NCBI GenBank assembly: GCA_016928395.1
Contig: JAFGKV010000155.1
Location: forward strand, 1 to 35,507
Direction of reading: 5' to 3'
Length of the DNA: 35,507 bases
Origin: Candidatus Fermentibacterota bacterium
Lineage (GTDB): Bacteria; JAFGKV01
Shown here piece after piece: positions 25,238 through 33,142 of the stretch (positions within the stretch are counted from its first letter, which is position 1; each line of letters begins with the position of its first letter). Under the pieces are notes generated by a model. That model searched no databases. It had not been told where the DNA came from and saw only the letters and a program-made list of their open reading frames with translations. The position numbers and the translations under genes were made by a program.

Positions 25238-26917
25238 ATGAACTGGTCGCGCACCCCGCTTCTCTCGATAATGGCTCTCCTCGTGGTTCTCGGCGCCGCG
25301 GGCAATGCCGACATTCCGCAGGTGATCAGTTACCAGGGCAAGGTAACCGATACATCCGGGAACCCGGTGGCCAATGGCAGCTACAGTATGCGGTTCCGGA
25401 TCTACAACGCGGCGACAGGCGGGTCGCTGATGTGGGACAGCGGTGCCCAACCAGTGACGATCACCGGGGGCATCTTCAGTGTGCTCCTGGGAGAAAGCCC
25501 GCAGCCTGTCCTTACGGCCTCCTTCAGCTCCGATTACTGGCTACTGGTGACGGTCCAGGGGATTGACCAGAGCCCTCGGCAGCGAATGGCCTCGGTGGGC
25601 TACGCCTACATGGCCAGCGGCCTGGTGCCGGGCACCGAAGTCAGTGGAGCGGTGACCAGCGGAATCTGCGCCACTATCGCGGGCACCAACACGGCCACCA
25701 TCGGCATGGGTGTCTACGGTTCGGCAACCGCCACCACCGGCGCCACCTACGGGGTGTTCGGCCAAAGCTCTTCCTCCTCCGGCATTGGGGTCCAAGGCAC
25801 TGCTCCCTCCGCGACCGGGTCGACCTCCGGTGTTCTAGGCATTAGTTCCTCAAGCGGCGGTTATGGGGTCTGGGGAATCGCCGGTTCTACCACGGGCAAT
25901 GCCCGAGGGGTCTTCGGATATAGTGCCGCCAATTCCGGCCGGGGCGTCTACGGCTTGGCCACAAACGCGAGCGGCATGACCTACGGAGTCTACGGCGAGA
26001 GCGCCTCCACCAGCGGCACCGGAGTCTACGGTTTCGCCAACGCTACCACCGGCACCACCTACGGCGTGCATGGGAGAAGTGATGCCGTCTCCGGCAGGGG
26101 AGTCTACGGCTGGGTCAACTCGACCACAGGCACGAACTACGGGGTCTACGGGACGGTACTGTCTCCCTCCGGTTACGGCGGCTACTTCTCAGGCAGACTC
26201 GCGACCCTGGCAAACATCAACGGCGATGCGACTCCCGCAAACCATGTGGCCCTGATCCAGAACACCTCCTCGGGCACCAGCCCCGACGTGCTGGCCCTCA
26301 AGGTCGGCTACACGGGCAATCCCAGCTCTGCCGTCAACTACATCACCTTCTTCAAGGGCAATGATGCCGCTGTGGGCGCCATCGAGGGCAACGGAGCCGG
26401 CGGCGTGACGCTGCTGTCAGGCGGAGCCGACTTCGCTGAGTACCTGCCGCTCTTGTACGGTGAGAACCTGGAGGCCGGCGACGTGGTGGGGGTGTTCGAT
26501 GGAGGAGTCGCGAAGCGGACGGAGGGCGCCTCCGCGGTCATGGTAGTGAGCACCCGGCCCATCGTGGTGGGCAACAGCCCCAGAGAGGAAAAGTCATCGG
26601 CCCATGCCCGGGTCGCCTTCATCGGGCAGGTGGAGGTAAAGGTGCGCGGCCCGGTGACCGCGGGTGATCTGCTGATACCTTCGGGTTTAGGCGATGGGAT
26701 TGCCGTGGCACGCTCCCGCCAGGAGATCCGGGCCGCGCAGTTCGGCGCGGTGTTCGGCCAGGCGTGGGAGGGCACCGCGGACAACGGAGTGACTCGAGTT
26801 CGGGCCGCGGTGGGCCTGATGCTGCCCGACCCCACGGTGGCGCGTCTCGAATCGGAACTCCGGGCGACCATCGCTGACCTTCAGGCACGGCTGACCGCTC
26901 TGGAGCAAATGCGATAG
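25238..26917 (+). CDS. GVYG-repeat surface protein, paralogue 2, with peptidase-G2-like C-terminus
   Basis: This is a 559-residue secreted paralogue of the protein encoded at 19.9-21.7 kb. It shares the signal peptide style, the IPQVISYQGKVTDTSGNPVANGS domain (about 25-150), and some ten GVYG/GVFG units. The C-terminal part is different. From about residue 395, GGADFAEYLPLLYGENLEAGDVVG and the segments after it resemble the autoprocessing peptidase-G2/tail-fibre chaperone class, and a short coiled coil (ESELRATIADLQARLTALEQ) ends the protein. Such domains trimerise fibres and may cleave themselves; that activity is inferred. The ATG at 25238 has AGAAAGGAG seven bases upstream. Confidence 0.8.
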   Translation: MNWSRTPLLSIMALLVVLGAAGNADIPQVISYQGKVTDTSGNPVANGSYSMRFRIYNAATGGSLMWDSGAQPVTITGGIFSVLLGESPQPVLTASFSSDYWLLVTVQGIDQSPRQRMASVGYAYMASGLVPGTEVSGAVTSGICATIAGTNTATIGMGVYGSATATTGATYGVFGQSSSSSGIGVQGTAPSATGSTSGVLGISSSSGGYGVWGIAGSTTGNARGVFGYSAANSGRGVYGLATNASGMTYGVYGESASTSGTGVYGFANATTGTTYGVHGRSDAVSGRGVYGWVNSTTGTNYGVYGTVLSPSGYGGYFSGRLATLANINGDATPANHVALIQNTSSGTSPDVLALKVGYTGNPSSAVNYITFFKGNDAAVGAIEGNGAGGVTLLSGGADFAEYLPLLYGENLEAGDVVGVFDGGVAKRTEGASAVMVVSTRPIVVGNSPREEKSSAHARVAFIGQVEVKVRGPVTAGDLLIPSGLGDGIAVARSRQEIRAAQFGAVFGQAWEGTADNGVTRVRAAVGLMLPDPTVARLESELRATIADLQARLTALEQMR

Positions 26918-27411
26918 CCCCTCTGGGTGAGAACCGGGAGGCTTGGGGGCCTTCGCGTCGCACCTGTCTGCGTGCGGCCGCGCACAGGCAGACGGGAACA
27001 GGTAGTTCATTACTCCTTCACCGTGCGGTTCTTCCATTCGTTTGACCTGGTAGAGTGACCGGCGCCTTCCCAACGTTCCCAAAACCACCCACGTCCCCAT
27101 CCTGGGTGGCCAATGGGACAGAGGCGAGCGACCCCGAGGGGAGAAGGGCCGCCAGATCGAACTCACCGACTGGGCGTGACCTGCCCAGCTCGCCCCCCGG
27201 AAATCCACGGTGGTGATCCGGTAGAATACGTTCAAATAAGGGTTTCCGCTGCCTTTGTGGGGCCGCTGAGTGTCGACGCCGCCAAGGCGGAGCGTATCTT
27301 GTCCTGTGGACAAGTAGCAGCAGCGACACCCGGTCATTGCCTGGCGGCTGACAGGGCGAACTCCGCATGGCTATCCATTCACTTCCGTTCACTGGGGGCC
27401 ACGGAGGTAAC
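26918..27411. other. Gene-free stretch with one stable hairpin
   Basis: No gene is supported in this 494-base gap. A strong imperfect hairpin, GTCTG-C-GTGCG-GCCG-CGCAC-AGG-CAGAC (26966-26993), lies 49 bases after the repeat-protein stop. It could slow polymerase or protect the mRNA end, but no T-run follows it. Longer open frames here are noise. Confidence 0.4.
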
Positions 27412-27636
27412 GTGTTGCGGCACAGTCTTACCGCGGTGATCGAGCGAGAGGGAGAGGGGTATGTCGCTCTGTGCCCCGAGTTAGACATCGCCAGCCAGGG
27501 GGACACCGTCGAGGAGGCGCGCGGGAACCTTCAGGGAGCGGTGGAGCTGTTCTTCGAGACCGCGTCGGAGCATGAGATCCGGGAGCGTCTCCGCGCCGAG
27601 GTGTATGTGACCCAGCTGGAGGTTGCGGTTGGGTAG
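27412..27636 (+). CDS. hicB: HicB-like antitoxin
   Basis: This 74-residue protein has the partly degraded RNase H fold of HicB: LTAVIEREGEGYVALCPELDIASQGDTVEEARGNLQGAVELFFE. HicB binds and neutralises the HicA mRNA interferase and often represses its own promoter. The start is chosen at GTG 27412 (or TTG 27415), because a perfect GGAGGTAAC precedes them and HicB proteins begin just here; an ATG at 27367 would add 15 unmatched residues. The stop overlaps the beginning of a HicA-like frame, the usual hicBA order. The partner toxin looks degenerate, so this may be an orphaned antitoxin. Confidence 0.8.
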   Translation: MLRHSLTAVIEREGEGYVALCPELDIASQGDTVEEARGNLQGAVELFFETASEHEIRERLRAEVYVTQLEVAVG

Positions 27637-27850
27637 GCTCCAGGGCCTTTCAGGCAGGGAGGTCTGTGCGATACTCGCCGGGCATGGGTTTGGCGAGGTT
27701 CGAAGACGCGACAGCCACATCCGCTCCCTGCGTTGGGTGACGGGCGCTTCCGAGAGCGCTAAGGTTGTTGTGGACCCCGCTCCACTCGAATGTGCCAGAG
27801 GCGGATTCCGGTCTCCCGCCCTCCCTACGCAGTCTCGAGTTCCCTGCTAT
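27629..27850 (+). pseudogene. Degenerate HicA-like toxin
   Basis: A TTG-initiated frame overlapping the hicB stop reads LGRLQGLSGREVCAILAGHGF followed by GEVRRRDSH, a clear HicA N-terminus (double-stranded RNA-binding-like fold with the active His). In HicA the motif is normally RRxGSH; here Asp replaces Gly. After RWVTGASESAKVVV the expected PDH...GTLRSIIRQ end is scrambled (DPAPLECARGGFRSPAL), and the frame then runs on into the antisense of the next gene. I read it as a decayed toxin. A divergent but functional variant cannot be excluded. Confidence 0.55.
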
Positions 27851-28266
27851 CCGCCAAAACGCTCCAGCAGCGGGACAACGGTGGCGATGACCGCCAGCAC
27901 AACCAGCACCGCGACGAACAGCTTGTTGCGCGCACCGTACGCGTCCAGAAGCTGAGGGTCGTAGTAACGATCGATCTCCTGGTCCTTGTATAAGGCGATC
28001 AAGCCTCCCGTGAGCCTCGCCCGGGTGTGCCGGCCCGCGCGAAGAGCCTTGAAGCAGAAGAAGTTGATGAGAATAGTCGCCGCCACCAGCACGGCGAGAA
28101 TCAGATCCTTGGTGGCGTCTGCCTCGGCTCCCTGTGATGCGGCCACACCCCAGTTGATCCCGAGCACGACTAGATTGAAGAGCACGGCAGTGACCACGAA
28201 CACGGTGTCAGTGCGCGAGCTCTGCTGCAGTTCGCTGACCACATGGGTGTGCAGATGACTCAGCAT
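27847..28266 (-). CDS. Small three-helix membrane protein of unknown function
   Basis: This 139-residue protein has hydrophobic segments at about 22-43, 54-74 and 115-134. The N-terminus (SHLHTHVVSELQQSSRTDT) and the loop between helices two and three (YKDQEIDRYYDPQLLDAYGAR) are polar and probably cytoplasmic. I do not recognise the family. The ATG at 28266 follows TGGAGG by five bases; a longer frame upstream of it overlaps unrelated sequence. The neighbours are gene remnants on the other strand, so no functional context is available. Confidence 0.7.
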   Translation of the reverse strand: MLSHLHTHVVSELQQSSRTDTVFVVTAVLFNLVVLGINWGVAASQGAEADATKDLILAVLVAATILINFFCFKALRAGRHTRARLTGGLIALYKDQEIDRYYDPQLLDAYGARNKLFVAVLVVLAVIATVVPLLERFGG

Positions 28267-28390
28267 CTCAACCTCCAGGTTGGGGCAAGGCGCGGCGAAA
28301 TCCGGCAGCACCTTCCGGTGTGCGGGCACCAAGATAGCGGCGGCGGCGCCAGAATGCCCGGAGATCGTGTGTCCCGCAGTGACGAGGACC

Positions 28391-28663
28391 GGCAAGGGAG
28401 CGTTGGGGCCCGACGAGTTGGTCAAGCGGATAGAGGCCACGGGTCTGCGCACCATCGTTGCGCACCAGACACTCATCCTCCCGCAACTCGGCGCGCCCGG
28501 CGTCGCCGCCCATGAGGTGAAGAACCGAACCGGGTTCAGGATGGTCTACCCCGTGCGCTCTGCGGACCTGCTTCGGTTCCTCGATGCAGACCTGCAGGCA
28601 GACTCATCCATGCGTCGTGTCTCGTTCACGTTGCATGAGCTCCTTGCCGTGTGCCTGTGGTGA
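28391..28663 (+). pseudogene. Remnant of HgcA-like corrinoid protein
   Basis: The frame reads GKGALGPDELVKRIEATGL, then AHQTLILPQLGAPGVAAHEV, FRMVYPVRSADLLRFLDADL and MRRVSFTL. This matches the second half of the corrinoid-binding domain of HgcA-type proteins (mercury methylation corrinoid protein and its acetyl-CoA-synthase-gamma-like relatives). The sequence before GKG is unrelated, so the cap-helix motif NVWCAAGKG with its essential Cys is absent. The membrane helices expected after SFTL are missing too. It therefore cannot carry a cobamide in the HgcA way. The 3' end abuts a HAD remnant in the opposite orientation. Confidence 0.65.
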
Positions 28664-28849
28664 ATCCCCGGGCCTGCAGCGTCCGGGCGCAGGAGAGACG
28701 GCTCTTCAGCGTGCTGTTGGTCAGGAAGCGCAGCGCCACGCCACGCCCTCGCAGCGCCTCCAGCGTCTGGATGGCGCCATCCGGACGCTGCTTTGGTACA
28801 CCAAGACACCGTCCACATCGAAGATCACGCCTCTGATCGGTCCCGCCAT
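28626..28849 (-). pseudogene. Frameshifted, truncated HAD-IIA phosphatase
   Basis: From an ATG at 28849 with GAGGTGG upstream, the frame gives MAGPIRGVIFDVDGVLVYQ, the nucleophile motif of HAD phosphatases (DVDGV). The frame then breaks near 28795, and the continuation is found in another frame: DGAIQTLEALRGRGVALRFL, then TNSTLKSRLS and LQARGF. This is the cap/motif-II region of the NagD/HDHD2-like subfamily. Everything after residue 70 or so is lost, and homology stops where the corrinoid remnant begins. A clear dead gene. Confidence 0.7.
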
Positions 28850-28995
28850 CTGCCCACCTCATCGTGGTGGTCTGCTACATTCGGAATCGGAGAGAGGTAC
28901 ACAGCACCAAGGCGTGATTCATCCCTCACCCATCCGTCCATCCGTCTCTTCCCCCCTGGAACCCGCCGTACACCCCCGGGTATTATCAAATGCGT

Positions 28996-29089
28996 CCTCC
29001 ACGCCCGGACACACGACCTCTGATGAGACGAGCCGGGCACGAAGCAACGCCAAACGTGGGAAGAGGCACCGTCTGTGCGGTGCCTTTTT
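28996..29089 (+). promoter_or_regulatory. Structured 5' leader, possible regulatory RNA
   Basis: A TATTAT box at 28981 could start a transcript of about 95 bases whose leader folds well. CCACG (28999-29003) pairs with CGTGG (29055-29059) and encloses GCCCGG/CCGGGC (29003-29008 with 29033-29038) and a small CTC-TGAT-GAG hairpin. CCTC at 28996-28999 can also pair with GAGG at 29063-29066, which shares bases with the terminator stem. This is the mutually exclusive pairing of an attenuator. No known riboswitch class was recognised. Confidence 0.4.
29065..29089 (+). terminator. Intrinsic terminator 24 bases before the selenoprotein gene
   Basis: GGCACCG-TCTGTG-CGGTGCC followed by TTTTT: a perfect 7-bp GC-rich stem and U-tract on the plus strand. 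It ends only 24 bases before the GTG of the DUF6132-type gene. It either ends an upstream RNA or acts as an attenuator for that gene. Confidence 0.8.
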
Positions 29090-29113
29090 CCTTGGCTTGG
29101 AGACACACACATC

Positions 29114-29290
29114 GTGATCACGAAGCGACTCATTGCCGCCGCGGTCGGCGCGGGGTTAGGCTGGGGATTCAGCTATCTGTCCCGCTGCTCCGGCGGGGTT
29201 TGAGCTCTCACCTCCAACCCCTGGTCAGGGGTTCTGATCGGCGCACTCATCGGATATATGGCGTTCGGCCCACGCCCGCCATCCGACTGA
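29114..29290 (+). CDS. DUF6132-type membrane selenoprotein (Sec at codon 30)
   Basis: This is a 58-codon gene with an in-frame TGA at 29201-29203. Read through as selenocysteine (U), it gives two hydrophobic helices around YLSRCSGGVUALTSNPWSG, then VLIGALIGYMAFG. DUF6132-type small membrane proteins carry a GCSSGxCPITSNP motif, and the TGA falls exactly on the second Cys. Homology continues without a frame change to the true stop at 29290. The family is often near rhodanese and thiosulfate-transport genes, so a sulfur or selenium redox role is likely but unproven. The start is GTG 29114; GGAG lies 11 bases upstream, somewhat far. A SECIS-like hairpin follows the TGA. A nonsense mutation in a decaying region is the alternative. 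Confidence 0.75.
29216..29233 (+). promoter_or_regulatory. Bacterial SECIS-like hairpin 1
   Basis: AACCCC-UGGUCA-GGGGUU is a perfect 6-bp stem with a hexaloop. The loop starts 18 bases after the TGA and contains GGUC, with G at loop position 2. The E. coli fdhF SECIS has loop AGGUCU starting 17 bases after its UGA. This meets the general bacterial rule of a G in the first two loop positions at 16-37 bases from the codon. Confidence 0.75.
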
Positions 29291-29353
29291 GTTCCCCCAA
29301 TGCGATGGTAGTGCGCCCGCGGCGATTCACCGTCCAGCACCATCCTTGAGAGA

Positions 29354-29375
29354 GCTATTCTAATGTTAGAATAGC
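29354..29375. promoter_or_regulatory. Palindrome GCTATTCTAA-TG-TTAGAATAGC, copy 2
   Basis: This is a perfect inverted repeat with 10-base arms. It is AT-rich and nearly identical in its core to the palindrome at 2897-2918. It lies 63 bases after the selenoprotein stop and about 155 bases before the histidine kinase start, so it could be an operator for the kinase gene. Dimeric ArsR or Fur-like repressors use sites of this shape. Confidence 0.5.
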
Positions 29376-29531
29376 CCTCTTCCTGCCATGTCTCCCGGAT
29401 TCAAGGTGCTCCGCCGAACCCATAGGGAGCTTTCCGCTTGCAGGACGACAGCGGAGGCAGTACTATGCAGTCCCCGTCGGCTCAGAGATTCACACTGAGC
29501 ACAACGCGGTCGGCAATGCCGGAGGTTGACG

Positions 29532-31595
29532 ATGCAGCGAAAGCGCCTCAATCGGTCCGACAGCGAGACAGTCGCCGGCGGCACCCAGTCAAGCCCTCCC
29601 TTGGCTGAAGACCTCAGCCTGGCGGCCTCGGACATCCAACACCAGGCACAGATGTACCGAACATTGGTGGAGAACATCAACGATGTCATGTTCTCCTTGG
29701 ACGGCGAAGGGCACATCACCTATGTCAGCCCCGCTATCGACCGTCTAGGAATGTTCACTGTGGCTGAGGCCATGGGCCAGCCCTTCGCACGGTTCATCCA
29801 CCCTGAGGATCTTCAGGGTCTCATGGCGAGTTTCCGACGCACAATTGAAGGCACCCTCGAACCCTACGAGTTCCGGATCATCATAAAGGATGGATCGATT
29901 CGCCATGTGCGCACGTCCAGCCGTCCCTTGTGGGAAGGGCGCAACCTTGTCGGACTCACCGGTCTCTTGACCGATATCACAGAGCAGAAGAAGATCGAAG
30001 AAGAGCTTCAACGTGCCACCGAGGAGCTGGAACGCCGGGTCGAGGAGCGCACCGCAGAACTGCGGGAAGCCAATGAGCGCCTCGTCCGCGAGATCGAAGA
30101 GCGGAGGCGCGCCGATACGACCCTGCGGGAGAGCGAGGACCGGTGGCGGAGGCTGGTGGAGCACAATCCTGCATGCCTTGCGGTTCACCGCGCCGGCAAA
30201 CTGGTGTACGCGAATCCGGCCGGTATCCGGCTGTTGCGCATACCTGATGCGGAGCAGGTCGCAGGAAAGCCGCTCCTGGACTTCGTTCACCCGGACTACC
30301 GGGAACTTGTCCTCCAACGCGTCCGCAGGATGATGGAGGAAGACGTTCCGGCCGAGCCGATGGAGGAGAAGTTCGTGAGGCCCAACGGGGAGGTCATCGA
30401 TGTGGAGGTGACTGCCATTCCCATTACCTATATGGGACAGCGGGCCATCATGACAGTAAGCTGGGACATCACGGAACGGAAGCGTGCGGAGGCGGCACTG
30501 CGGGCCAGCGAGGAGCGCTACCGTCAGTTCTTCGAGATTGATCTGGCCGCGGACTACATCTCGACTCCGGAGGGAATCCTCACCGCATGCAATCCCGCCT
30601 ATGTCCGGATGTTTGGCTTCTCTTCGTACGATGAGGCGATGAGCACCAATGTAGCCCATCTCTATCCATGCCCCGAACAGCGGGTTGAATTCCTGGACCT
30701 CGTCCAATCCCGGCGCACCCTGATGGATCACCGGATGGAACTTCGACGCCTTGACGGTTCGCCGCTCCACGTTGTCGCCAATGTCGCCGGTCGCTTCGAT
30801 GAGGCGGGAAACCTGATCCAGATTCAGGGCTATCTCTTCGATGAGACGCCACGAAAGCTCTTGGAACAACAGTTCCTCCACGCCCAGAAGATGGAAGCCG
30901 TCGGACAGCTCGCGGGCGGAGTGGCCCATGACTTCAACAACATGTTGGGAGTGGTACTGGGTATATCGGATCTGATACTGGAGAAGATGCGGCCGGAGGA
31001 TCCCCTTCTCCAGAAGATCGAGACCATCCGCAATGCCGCCCTACGGTCGGCCGAGGTTGCCCGGCAGCTGCTCGCCTTTGCCCGGAAGCAGACCATCGAA
31101 CCGCGGGTCATCAACCTGAATGAGGTGATCGCGTCGTTTCGTCACATTCTCGAACGGCTCATCGGCGATCGCATTACCTTGAAACTGCGCCTGGCACCGG
31201 ATCTCTGGGATCTCAAGATCGATCCGACCCAGATCGATCAGGTCTTGGCAAACCTGGCCACCAATGCCCGCGACGCCATCGAGGATGCTGGCGAGATCAC
31301 CGTGGAAACCGGGAATATCACGACGGAAGAGGAGTATTGCCGCACCCACATCAATGCACTGCCCGGTGATTTCGTTCAACTGGCCTTCTCTGACAGCGGC
31401 AATGGCATGGACCGCGAGACCATTGGGCGCGTATTCGAGCCGTTCTTCACGACGAAGCCTGTCGGACAGGGAACCGGTCTCGGTCTGTCCACCGTCTATG
31501 GCATCGTGACCCAGAATGGCGGCTTCATCGATGTTTCCTCCGAGCCCGGGCAGGGCACGACCATGGCCCTCTTCTTTCCCCGGTCTGGGAGCTGA
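29532..31595 (+). CDS. Multi-PAS sensor histidine kinase
   Basis: This is a 687-residue soluble kinase. In order: PAS1 (about 40-155), a coiled coil ([20 protein letters not shown]), PAS2 (200-320), PAS3 (322-445), HisKA with the phosphoacceptor His466 in [11 protein letters not shown], and a HATPase domain with Asn578 (N box), DSGNGM (G1), FEPFFTTK and GTGLGLS. It has no membrane helix, so it senses a cytoplasmic ligand or redox state. No receiver domain or response-regulator gene adjoins it: it is an orphan. The ATG at 29532 has GGAGG six bases upstream, better than a TTG at 29526. The HDFNN-type kinase class often works with distant regulators. Confidence 0.94.
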   Translation: MQRKRLNRSDSETVAGGTQSSPPLAEDLSLAASDIQHQAQMYRTLVENINDVMFSLDGEGHITYVSPAIDRLGMFTVAEAMGQPFARFIHPEDLQGLMASFRRTIEGTLEPYEFRIIIKDGSIRHVRTSSRPLWEGRNLVGLTGLLTDITEQKKIEEELQRATEELERRVEERTAELREANERLVREIEERRRADTTLRESEDRWRRLVEHNPACLAVHRAGKLVYANPAGIRLLRIPDAEQVAGKPLLDFVHPDYRELVLQRVRRMMEEDVPAEPMEEKFVRPNGEVIDVEVTAIPITYMGQRAIMTVSWDITERKRAEAALRASEERYRQFFEIDLAADYISTPEGILTACNPAYVRMFGFSSYDEAMSTNVAHLYPCPEQRVEFLDLVQSRRTLMDHRMELRRLDGSPLHVVANVAGRFDEAGNLIQIQGYLFDETPRKLLEQQFLHAQKMEAVGQLAGGVAHDFNNMLGVVLGISDLILEKMRPEDPLLQKIETIRNAALRSAEVARQLLAFARKQTIEPRVINLNEVIASFRHILERLIGDRITLKLRLAPDLWDLKIDPTQIDQVLANLATNARDAIEDAGEITVETGNITTEEEYCRTHINALPGDFVQLAFSDSGNGMDRETIGRVFEPFFTTKPVGQGTGLGLSTVYGIVTQNGGFIDVSSEPGQGTTMALFFPRSGS

Positions 31596-31808
31596 TCCAG
31601 GTTGACCACGGAGGGACGGGGGCGTCTCGCTCAGTACATCCACCTTCAATCCTTGACCTTCACCGAGGGAAACCCGGCAAAGTCCGGTGGGTGCTCGCCC
31701 CGTGGTCGGTGACCGTGGAGTCGCTGACCCTGGTTGAGAACATGGGTGCGTACGAGGCCCCGATTGAACCCAGAACCACAAACCCTGCTTCCTGAACAGT
31801 CGCGACCC
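31596..31808. other. Spacer upstream of queA
   Basis: This 213-base spacer has GC-rich inverted stretches (GGGAAACCCGGCAAAGTCCGG near 31666 and GGTCGGTGACC near 31712). The first faintly recalls a cobalamin riboswitch core, but the B12 box is missing. No gene or clear promoter was found. Confidence 0.35.
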
Positions 31809-32834
31809 GTGGAACGAACAACAGACTACGACTATCCGCTTCCCGAAGAGCTTGTCGCACAGTTCCCATCAGCAACGCGCGGGAATGACCGCCTCTTGGT
31901 TCTCCAGCGCGCAACGGGTGAGATCGCCCATCACCAGTTCGCTGAATTGCCGGACCTCCTGCATCCCAAAGACCTGCTGGTCATCAACGAATCGCGCGTT
32001 CTGAAGGCACGAATTCTCGGAGCCAAAACCACCGGAGGGAGTGTAGAACTGCTCTTGGTCCGGCGCCTTGAAGCGGGGTGGCTCACCATGGTGCAGGCAC
32101 GCCGCGGCGTACGGCCTGGCATGCGAGTTCAGCTGGGGTCGGGCCGGTATGGTGAGCTGGTCAGTCGCCACGACGAGGGCCTGTGGGAGGTACGATTCCA
32201 GGGATTTTCCTCCGACGATGCCGTGCCGGATGAGGCGGGAGTGGTGCCCCTGCCTCCCTACATCAGGCGATCGGCGCAGTCCATCGACGATACGCGCTAC
32301 CAAACCGTATTCGCCCGAGAACCGGGATCGGTGGCGGCGCCCACCGCCGGGCTGCATTTCACCCCCGAGATCTTCGAGCGGTTGGCCGCTCGCGGCATCG
32401 AAGTCGCGTCGATCACGCTCCATGTCGGCCCGGGAACGTTCCGCCCTGTCAGGACGGAGTTGCTGAGAGACCACCGCATCGATCCCGAGCTCTTCTCCAT
32501 CACCGAAGCTGCTGCCCGCGCCATCCGTGCCGCTACAGATGAGGCAAGGCGGGTGGTGGCGGTGGGCACCACCGTGACCCGCGCCCTGGAAACGGCAGCC
32601 CGGAGCCAATGTGGGTTTGCCCAACAGACCTCCTGGACCGACCTATTCATCCACCCGCCCTTCCGGTTCCACGTAGTACGCGCACTCCTCACCAACTTCC
32701 ATTTGCCCCGCTCCTCGCTCATTGCGCTGGTTGCCACCTTCGCGGGCCGGGAGCCCGTACTCGCCGCCTATGCGGAAGCGGTGAAGGAGCACTACCGCTT
32801 CTACTCCTACGGCGACGCGATGCTGATAGTGTAA
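31809..32834 (+). CDS. queA: S-adenosylmethionine:tRNA ribosyltransferase-isomerase
   Basis: QueA, 341 residues, transfers the ribosyl moiety of AdoMet to 7-aminomethyl-7-deazaguanine in tRNA, giving epoxyqueuosine. Family blocks are complete: DYDYPLPEELVAQFPS near the N-terminus, NESRVLKARI, GSVELLLV, PLPPYIRR, RYQTVFAREPGSVAAPTAGLHF, LHVGPGTFRPVR, TTVTRALE, TDLFIHPPFRF, LLTNFHLPRSSLIALV. The GTG at 31809 fits the QueA N-terminus; TTG at 31734 would add 25 unmatched residues. The Shine-Dalgarno is weak. No other queuosine gene is in the window. The kinase gene ends 213 bases upstream, so an operon is doubtful. Confidence 0.95.
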   Translation: MERTTDYDYPLPEELVAQFPSATRGNDRLLVLQRATGEIAHHQFAELPDLLHPKDLLVINESRVLKARILGAKTTGGSVELLLVRRLEAGWLTMVQARRGVRPGMRVQLGSGRYGELVSRHDEGLWEVRFQGFSSDDAVPDEAGVVPLPPYIRRSAQSIDDTRYQTVFAREPGSVAAPTAGLHFTPEIFERLAARGIEVASITLHVGPGTFRPVRTELLRDHRIDPELFSITEAAARAIRAATDEARRVVAVGTTVTRALETAARSQCGFAQQTSWTDLFIHPPFRFHVVRALLTNFHLPRSSLIALVATFAGREPVLAAYAEAVKEHYRFYSYGDAMLIV

Positions 32835-33142
32835 CAGGCGGAGCAAAGCACGCTGACCATTCACCACGCGCCCCGAGAAATGGCAGGCCAAAAGCAGCGA
32901 GCATTCACAACGTGAAGGGTTGCCGTCTGTACCGGTTCTTGGATTTTTGGTCTCCGGTCCGCCCGCCCGTGGTCCTGAGCGGGGTCCGTTTGACAGACCG
33001 ATCCTGCCCAAGCTGATTGTCGGTTGGTCATCCGTGGGTGCGAACCGCGGCAGGTGCAGGTGCGTCTTGGAGTGCTCACCGCGTGGTGGGCTTTCGGGAA
33101 ACGACGCCAGAACGGGCCCGGCGCCCGCAGAAGGAGGGGTCC
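32835..33142. other. Gene-free stretch before the outer-membrane protein gene
   Basis: In this 308-base spacer no gene was recognised. A TTGACA at 32990-32995 could be a -35 box for the following gene, but the -10 at the expected distance (CTGATT) is poor. Confidence 0.35.

Noticed and set aside
29019-29050. Hammerhead ribozyme core (CTGATGAG ... CGAAG)
   Set aside because: The required GAAA and closing stems do not form; the stretch fits the leader hairpins better.
29201-29203. TGA as a simple nonsense mutation in a decaying gene
   Set aside because: The neighbourhood does contain pseudogenes, so this was considered. But the codon falls exactly on a conserved Cys, the rest of the gene is intact and in frame, and a SECIS-like hairpin of correct spacing follows.
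28990-29349. Long Arg-rich open frame across the leader and selenoprotein region
   Set aside because: Composition is that of a shadow frame, it reads through the terminator hairpin, and it has no family similarity.
31665-31725. Cobalamin-riboswitch-like core (GGGAA...CCGG...TCCGG) before queA
   Set aside because: The B12 box (AGCCAGGAGACC type) is absent downstream and the rest of the core does not align; queA is not a known target.
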